A stretch of 43,269 nt of DNA, taken from the NCBI GenBank assembly GCA_913058295.1, contig CAJXRD010000027.1:1-43269 (forward strand). Direction: 5' to 3'. A model generated the notes under the pieces. It had not been told where the DNA came from and made no database searches. It worked only from the letters and a program-made list of their open reading frames with translations. This document shows positions 39,079 to 43,269 of this stretch, one piece after another. The stretch's first letter is position 1; every line of letters starts with the position of its first letter. The DNA is from an uncultured Flavobacteriales bacterium. GTDB taxonomy: Bacteria; Bacteroidota; Bacteroidia; Flavobacteriales; Flavobacteriaceae. The position numbers were made by a program, and so were the translations under genes.

Positions 39079-39886
39079 CTAAAATAAGCTTCATTTGTTC
39101 TTGCAATTTTTTAGCTTCTTGACTTGCTTTTTCAGCAAAATCCTTGTCCTCTGAAGCATAAATAATACCACGAGAAGAATTGATTAGTAAACCTACATTT
39201 TTGTTCATTCCATATTTACAAACCTCTTGTAAATTTCCTCCTTGAGCGCCTACTCCAGGCACTAAAAGAAAACTATCTGGCACAATGTTTCTTATTTCTT
39301 TAAAGTATTCCGCTTTTGTTGCGCCAACAACATACATCAGATTTTTGCTATTCTTCCAAGATTTTGAAGTTTCTAAAACAGTTTTATAAACTTCCTTACC
39401 ATCTATTTTTTGAGTCTGAAAATCGAATGCACCTTCATTAGAAGTTAAAGCCAATAAAATAGTGTGTTTATCTTCGAAAGCTAGAAAAGGCTCTATGGAA
39501 TCTTTCCCCATATAGGGTGCTACGGTAACAGAATCAAAACCTAAGTCTTCGAAAAAAGCTTTGGCATACATAGAAGATGTATTGCCTATATCGCCACGCT
39601 TAGCATCTGCTATGGTGAAAATTTCAGGATAGTTTTGATTAAGATAATTGATGGTTTTCTCTAAAGCCTTCCAACCTTTAATTCCATATGCTTCATAAAA
39701 AGCAGTGTTGGGTTTATAGGCTACCGCTAAATGATGTGTAGCATCGATAATTGCCTTATTAAAAGCAAATATCGGGTCTTCTTCCTCTAATAAATGCTTC
39801 GGAATTTTATTTAAATCAACATCTAATCCAATGCAAAGGAAGGATTTCTTTTTTCGAATTTCGGGAATTAATTGGCCATTGGTCAT
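39068..39886 (-). CDS. pyrF: Orotidine 5'-phosphate decarboxylase (type 2)
   Basis: PyrF decarboxylates OMP to UMP, the last step of de novo pyrimidine synthesis. The 272-residue protein is of the longer, type 2 form: [18 protein letters not shown] near the N terminus, [11 protein letters not shown], the catalytic Asp/Lys motif [15 protein letters not shown] and [14 protein letters not shown], with [13 protein letters not shown] and [12 protein letters not shown] forming the phosphate site. Its ATG (39884-39886) falls inside an array of degenerate 7-mers, so its first five codons are built from that array. It overlaps the TroA-like gene by 11 bp at the other end. Predicted to be cotranscribed with prfA unless the inserted four-helix gene disturbs this. 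Confidence 0.94.
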   Translation of the reverse strand: MTNGQLIPEIRKKKSFLCIGLDVDLNKIPKHLLEEEDPIFAFNKAIIDATHHLAVAYKPNTAFYEAYGIKGWKALEKTINYLNQNYPEIFTIADAKRGDIGNTSSMYAKAFFEDLGFDSVTVAPYMGKDSIEPFLAFEDKHTILLALTSNEGAFDFQTQKIDGKEVYKTVLETSKSWKNSKNLMYVVGATKAEYFKEIRNIVPDSFLLVPGVGAQGGNLQEVCKYGMNKNVGLLINSSRGIIYASEDKDFAEKASQEAKKLQEQMKLILDGL

Positions 39887-39912
39887 TGGTGTTGGGTATT
39901 AGGCGTTGGGTG
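39871..39912. repeat. Degenerate heptamer array, left flank of the four-helix gene
   Basis: Six consecutive 7-mers follow one pattern on the plus strand: ATTGGCC, ATTGGTC, ATTGGTG, TTGGGTA, TTAGGCG, TTGGGTG. The first two and part of the third cover the first codons of pyrF (39871-39886). The mirror array at 40295-40322 lies on the other side of the four-helix gene. Confidence 0.7.
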
Positions 39913-39924
39913 CTTGATTATTTT

Positions 39925-40281
39925 TTATTGTGTTCTAGCATAATTAATTAATGATTTAGTTCGTTTTTGAATGATTACAATTTCATCAAAGAGCTTCAAA
40001 ACATCATTTCTTTTAAAATAACCTATTTCAACACATATTTCTAATTGAGTTTCTAACTCGAAAGCAGAACCTAAACTAATTTGAAGAAATCTTATAAAAT
40101 CCTTTTGTGAGTCTTTAGAACAACCTTCGGCAATATTAGAAGGAATTGAAACACTACATCGATTCATTTGAGAAACTAATCCATATTTTTCTGAATCTGG
40201 TAATTGAGAAGTCAACTCATAAATCATTTTTACAAGTTTGATTGAGTCTTTCCATATTTCTAGTTCTCTAAAATTTCTCAA
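39925..40281 (-). CDS. Four-helix-bundle protein (23S rRNA intervening-sequence protein family)
   Basis: The 118-residue protein matches the S23/IVS four-helix-bundle family: start MRNFRELEIWKDSIKLVKMI, LPDSEKYGLVSQMNRCSVSIP, SNIAEGCSKDSQKDFIRFLQ and AFELETQLEICVEIGYF. Members occur as ORFs in 23S rRNA intervening sequences, as accessory proteins (Avd) of diversity-generating retroelements, and as scattered chromosomal genes of unknown function. Here there is no reverse transcriptase or template repeat nearby, so it is the scattered kind. It lies between pyrF and prfA, which are directly adjacent in many Flavobacteriaceae as I recall, and is flanked by inverted heptamer arrays. Base composition is similar to its neighbours. 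Confidence 0.88.
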   Translation of the reverse strand: MRNFRELEIWKDSIKLVKMIYELTSQLPDSEKYGLVSQMNRCSVSIPSNIAEGCSKDSQKDFIRFLQISLGSAFELETQLEICVEIGYFKRNDVLKLFDEIVIIQKRTKSLINYARTQ

Positions 40282-40294
40282 TATAAATTACTTT

Positions 40295-40322
40295 TACCTA
40301 GAACCAATTAACCATAACCTAC
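40295..40322. repeat. Degenerate heptamer array, right flank of the four-helix gene
   Basis: TACCTAG, AACCAAT, TAACCAT and AACCTAC follow each other as 7-mers and end directly at the prfA stop codon (40323). They are the complement type of the 39871-39912 array, so the gene is enclosed by arrays in opposite orientation. Confidence 0.55.
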
Positions 40323-41399
40323 TTAAAATGTCTCTCCTGTTTCTTTTAATTTTTCGGTGTTGTTTACCAATTGTAATTCGTCAATTATTTTCTGAATATC
40401 ACCGTTAATGATATTACCTAAATCGTATAAAGTAAGATTGATTCTATGATCTGTTACTCTTCCTTGAGAATAGTTATAGGTACGTATTTTTGCACTTCTA
40501 TCTCCACTAGTAACCATCGACCCTCTTTTTAAAGCATCTTCAGCTTGTTTTTTTGCTAACTCTAAATCGTACAATCTAGAACGCAATACTTTAAAAGCTT
40601 TCTCTTTATTTTTATGTTGTGATTTTTGATCTTGACATTGCGCAACCAAACCAGTTGGCACGTGTGTTAGTCGAACAGCAGAATAAGTTGTATTTACAGA
40701 TTGACCTCCTGGACCTGAAGAACAGAAATAATCAATTCGCACATCTTTCATTTCTATTTGCACATCAAACTCTTCTGCTTCAGGAAACACCATTACTGTA
40801 GCAGCACTCGTATGCACTCTACCTTGTGTTTCTGTTTGAGGAACTCGTTGTACACGATGTACTCCTGCTTCAAATTTTAAAACTCCATAAACATCATCTC
40901 CATTAATTTCAAGCTGAATTTCCTTAAATCCTCCACTAGTTCCTTCACTAAAATCTACAACACTCGTTTTCCAACCTCTTCCTTCACAATATTTAGTATA
41001 CATTCTGAAAAGATCTCCTGCAAAAATACTAGCTTCATCTCCCCCAGTACCCGCACGAATTTCCATCACTGCGTTTTTAGCATCTTCAGGGTCTTTTGGA
41101 ATTAATAAGAACTTAATTTCTTCATCTAGTATTGGTATTCTTTCCTTTGCTTCATCCATTTCCATTTTTGCCATCTCTACCATTTCGGCATCACTTCCAT
41201 CGGCAATAATTTCTTTGGCTTCCTCTATATTATTGGTTAGCGCCAAATATTCTTCACGCTTATCCATTAATATTCTAAGGTCCTTATACTCTTTATTTAT
41301 CTGTATGTAACGTTTTTGATCGGTAATAATATCTGGCTGAATGATTAAGTCACTCACCTCATCAAAACGTTGTTTTACTATTTGAAGTTTTTCTAACAT
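40323..41399 (-). CDS. prfA: Peptide chain release factor 1
   Basis: RF1 reads UAA and UAG and triggers peptide release. The 358-residue protein has the normal domain order: helical domain 1 (about residues 1-105), domain 2 with the stop-codon region, and the domain 3 GGQ motif in [20 protein letters not shown] (about 225-245). The PAT-like tripeptide region could not be placed with certainty, but [18 protein letters not shown] is the RF1-type segment; RF2 would have a SPF tripeptide. Start ATG 41397-41399. It is the first gene of the prfA-(four-helix gene)-pyrF-TroA-like run. Confidence 0.95.
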   Translation of the reverse strand: MLEKLQIVKQRFDEVSDLIIQPDIITDQKRYIQINKEYKDLRILMDKREEYLALTNNIEEAKEIIADGSDAEMVEMAKMEMDEAKERIPILDEEIKFLLIPKDPEDAKNAVMEIRAGTGGDEASIFAGDLFRMYTKYCEGRGWKTSVVDFSEGTSGGFKEIQLEINGDDVYGVLKFEAGVHRVQRVPQTETQGRVHTSAATVMVFPEAEEFDVQIEMKDVRIDYFCSSGPGGQSVNTTYSAVRLTHVPTGLVAQCQDQKSQHKNKEKAFKVLRSRLYDLELAKKQAEDALKRGSMVTSGDRSAKIRTYNYSQGRVTDHRINLTLYDLGNIINGDIQKIIDELQLVNNTEKLKETGETF

Positions 41400-41418
41400 A
41401 GTTCCATTTAATATCGTT

Positions 41419-41426
41419 CAAATTTA
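41419..41426 (-). promoter_or_regulatory. -7 box of prfA
   Basis: The minus strand reads TAAATTTG, matching TAnnTTTG, with a leader of about 12-13 nt to the ATG at 41399. Confidence 0.6.
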
Positions 41427-41469
41427 CGATAATTTAGTAAAGTTTAAATCCTTTCAAAAAAGGAAACTC

Positions 41470-42648
41470 TTAATATTCAAACAATCCAAATTCACTATTT
41501 ATAGTCAATTTTTTTGAATCAGATTTTTCTACCCTTCCAATAATCTTAGCATTCACATTAAAAGATTTAGAAATTTCGATGATATCATTTGCTACTTCTT
41601 GAGGAACATATAATTCCATTCGATGTCCCATATTAAAAACTTGGTACATCTCTTTCCAATCGGTTTTACTTTCTTTCTGAATCAATTTAAATAAAGGCGG
41701 TACTTCAAATAAAGAATCTTTTATAATATGAAGGTCTTTTACAAAATGAAGAATTTTAGTTTGTGCTCCACCACTGCAATGCACCATCCCATGAATGTCC
41801 TTATTGGTATATTCTGAAAGAATTTTTTTAATAATTGGAGCATAAGTTCTAGTTGGTGATAATACCAACTTACCTGCGTCCAAATCCGTTTCATCCACTG
41901 AATCTGTTAATTTTTTTGATCCTGAATACACTAAATCTTCTGGTACTTCTTGGTCAAAACTTTCCGGATATTTATGAGCTAAGTATTTTTCGAAAACATC
42001 ATGACGTGCAGAAGTAAGTCCATTACTTCCCATACCACCATTATATTCCGACTCATAAGTTGCTTGTCCAAAAGAAGACAAACCAACAATTACATCACCA
42101 GCTTTAATATTGGCATTGTCAATAACATCCGTTTTCTTAATACGTGCCGTTACTGTAGAATCTACAATAATAGTTCTTACCAAATCCCCAACATCTGCAG
42201 TTTCACCACCAGTGGAATGAATAGTTACTCCAAAACTCTTTAAGTCTTGTAATAGTTCTTCAGAACCATTAATCAAGGCAGATATAACTTCACCAGGTAT
42301 TTTATTTTTGTTTCTACCTATAGTAGAAGATAACATTATATTATCGGTTGCTCCAACACATAATAAATCATCAATGTTCATTATTAATGCATCTTGCGCT
42401 ATCCCTTTCCAAACGGAAAGATCTCCAGTTTCTTTCCAATACATATAGGCTAGAGAAGATTTTGTACCTGCACCATCTGCATGCATCACTAAGCAATACT
42501 CTTCATCTCCTGTTAGATAATCTGGCACTATTTTACAAAATGCTTGGGGGAATAATCCTTTATCTACATTTTTAATAGCGTTATGCACATCTTCTTTTGA
42601 TGCAGAAACACCTCTTTGTGCGTATCGTTTTGAAATTTCTTGGCTCAT
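41470..42648 (-). CDS. purM: Phosphoribosylformylglycinamidine cyclo-ligase (AIR synthetase)
   Basis: PurM closes the imidazole ring of purines with ATP. The 392-residue protein is the longer Bacteroidota form: the N-terminal MSQEISKRYAQRGVSASKEDV, LVMHADGAGTKSSLAYMYWK, DALIMNIDDLLCVGA in the ATP-grasp-free AIRS core, the glycine-rich STGGETADVGDLVRTIIVD and VGLSSFGQATYESEYNGGMGS, and the C domain HCSGGAQTKILHF with QVFNMGHRMELYV. The frame opens at TTG 42652-42654, but ATG 42646-42648 lies a dozen bases from the expected start of transcription and is preferred. Single gene with its own promoter at 42666-42673. Confidence 0.94.
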   Translation of the reverse strand: MSQEISKRYAQRGVSASKEDVHNAIKNVDKGLFPQAFCKIVPDYLTGDEEYCLVMHADGAGTKSSLAYMYWKETGDLSVWKGIAQDALIMNIDDLLCVGATDNIMLSSTIGRNKNKIPGEVISALINGSEELLQDLKSFGVTIHSTGGETADVGDLVRTIIVDSTVTARIKKTDVIDNANIKAGDVIVGLSSFGQATYESEYNGGMGSNGLTSARHDVFEKYLAHKYPESFDQEVPEDLVYSGSKKLTDSVDETDLDAGKLVLSPTRTYAPIIKKILSEYTNKDIHGMVHCSGGAQTKILHFVKDLHIIKDSLFEVPPLFKLIQKESKTDWKEMYQVFNMGHRMELYVPQEVANDIIEISKSFNVNAKIIGRVEKSDSKKLTINSEFGLFEY

Positions 42649-42665
42649 TAACAAATATTATAGGG

Positions 42666-42673
42666 CAAAAGTA
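42666..42673 (-). promoter_or_regulatory. -7 box of purM
   Basis: The minus strand reads TACTTTTG, a full consensus match, ten bases after the preceding terminator. Transcription near 42659 makes TTG 42654 an implausible start. Confidence 0.65.
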
Positions 42674-42682
42674 CGCAATAAA

Positions 42683-42706
42683 AAAAGCCCACAAAAGTGA
42701 GCTTTT
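42683..42706 (-). terminator. Terminator of the PD40 protein gene
   Basis: On the minus strand AAAAGCTCAC pairs with GTGGGCTTTT (one U-G pair) around a 4-nt loop and is followed by more T (plus-strand A run 42681-42686). It sits 28 bp past the stop at 42734 and just before the purM promoter. Confidence 0.75.
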
Positions 42707-42733
42707 AGTATTTTTTAAAATGTTATAAAAATA

Positions 42734-43269
42734 TTATTGCCAATCTGGCATTGATGCATCTGTAAAAATCAACTCTTTATTAATTTCTTCGATTTCATCA
42801 ATAATATACTTATATATCTTTTTTTGAGACACCCCATCATTTGAAGTATTCATAAAAATAACAGATCCATTATCTGGTGAATATTTACAATCTAAATCGT
42901 TAGTCCCTTCAACTTTATCAGTATCAATTTCTAGGGTAATATCTTCAACAATATCGTATTCAAATATTCTACTATCTAACTGTCTGTATGGATTATTTTC
43001 AAACCCTGAAACATCACGTGTATATAAAACCTTTGTTCCATCAATTGAGAAATCGATACCTCCTAAAGCACCAGGTTCTCCTTCAATAACTACTGTTTGC
43101 TCTACACCTTCTGTATTAATGACAACAATTCTTGCTTGATAACCATCCGCATCATTAGTTTTAATTAGAACTAAGTCATTAAATTCATTAGTGGCAATTT
43201 CTGAAACAAAAATCCCTTGTGGCGCTTCATAAACCAAATTATTTCCGGTTCCTAAAGAGTTCACAGAAT
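42734..43269 (-). CDS. C-terminal part of a PD40/TolB-like beta-propeller protein (truncated by window edge)
   Basis: The frame is open to the right edge, so this is the last 177 or so residues of a larger protein that begins outside the window. A GTG at 43264 gives the longest internal start but is probably not the true one. WD40-like (PD40) beta-propeller blades are visible: GGIDFSIDGTKVLYTRD and DLDCKYSPDNGSVIFMNTSN, each with the D-x-S/Y-S-x-D-G-x-x-V pattern of TolB-type blades, and the end TDASMPDWQ. Such proteins often bind peptides, TolB-like partners or sugars outside the cytoplasm. The signal region is outside the window, so location is inferred. A terminator follows at 42683. Confidence 0.75.
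   Translation of the reverse strand, partial: SVNSLGTGNNLVYEAPQGIFVSEIATNEFNDLVLIKTNDADGYQARIVVINTEGVEQTVVIEGEPGALGGIDFSIDGTKVLYTRDVSGFENNPYRQLDSRIFEYDIVEDITLEIDTDKVEGTNDLDCKYSPDNGSVIFMNTSNDGVSQKKIYKYIIDEIEEINKELIFTDASMPDWQ

Noticed and set aside
39925-40281. Diversity-generating retroelement accessory (Avd) role of the four-helix protein
   Set aside because: No reverse transcriptase, template repeat or variable repeat was found around it; the flanking arrays are heptamers.

Overview
The window is chromosomal DNA of a low-GC member of the Flavobacteriaceae (Bacteroidota). Evidence is the gene families (DUF2911, DUF4197, DUF4920, DUF1684, M49 dipeptidyl peptidase lipoprotein, short SigZ-like sigma factor, a type IX secretion sorting-domain remnant), the near absence of Shine-Dalgarno sequences, and repeated matches to the Bacteroidota -7 promoter box TAnnTTTG just upstream of genes. 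I see no phage, plasmid, insertion sequence, tRNA, rRNA or CRISPR. Most of the window is housekeeping and envelope genes packed in short operons; the less ordinary material lies between genes.

Layout. 1-2061: decayed T9SS sorting-domain remnant, then DUF2911 and the G-protein chaperone MeaB. 2045-6051: a divergent envelope-glycan module (NAD-dependent epimerase on -, then DPM-like GT2, a double LABN membrane protein and an ArnT-like glycosyltransferase on +). 6058-8904 (-): MATE exporter, YhhN lysoplasmalogenase-like protein, small acidic protein, PAP2 phosphatase. 9739-11361 (-): membrane-anchored AraC-type regulator. 11515-18143 (-): six-gene run of ABC exporter (ATPase, permease), MscS channel, sigma-54 type response regulator without DNA-binding domain, PPK2 kinase and secreted M28 peptidase. 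18441-20126 (-): grpE-dnaJ. 20226-21858 (-): DUF4920 lipoprotein, monohaem-type lipoprotein and mnmD. 21977-25817: ilvE, MazG-like hydrolase, small membrane protein, M49 peptidase. 25999-30289: SRPBCC/GyrI protein, CrcB fluoride channel, DUF1684, then an MFS exporter and DJ-1-like lipoprotein preceded by a possible leader-peptide unit. 30337-31957: Crp/Fnr regulator and a lipoprotein with two anti-sigma RskA-like domains, separated by a perfect 16-bp palindrome. 32023-33715: Lrp regulator, unknown protein, SigZ-like sigma factor and a 33-residue peptide with 11 cysteines. 33841-37455: 49-bp direct repeats and the fused isobutyryl-CoA mutase IcmF. 37601-43269: DUF4197, TroA/BtuF-like metal-receptor protein, pyrF, a four-helix-bundle gene bracketed by degenerate heptamer arrays, prfA, purM and the end of a PD40 beta-propeller gene.

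The candidates most worth following are: (1) the cysteine-rich peptide plus SigZ-like factor with a possible ECF-type promoter; (2) the Crp palindrome placed about 40 bp before the predicted start of the RskA-like lipoprotein gene; (3) the 24-codon ORF with adjacent rare Arg codons between an operator-like inverted repeat and a terminator; (4) the four-helix-bundle gene inserted between pyrF and prfA inside inverted heptamer arrays. All functional statements are inferred from sequence by reading; no database search was run. Several starts were moved downstream because the -7 box lies on or against the more upstream codon (GT2 3091, epimerase 2983, ilvE 21977, DUF4197 37601, purM 42648), or because the upstream codon lies in a terminator (crcB 27098).
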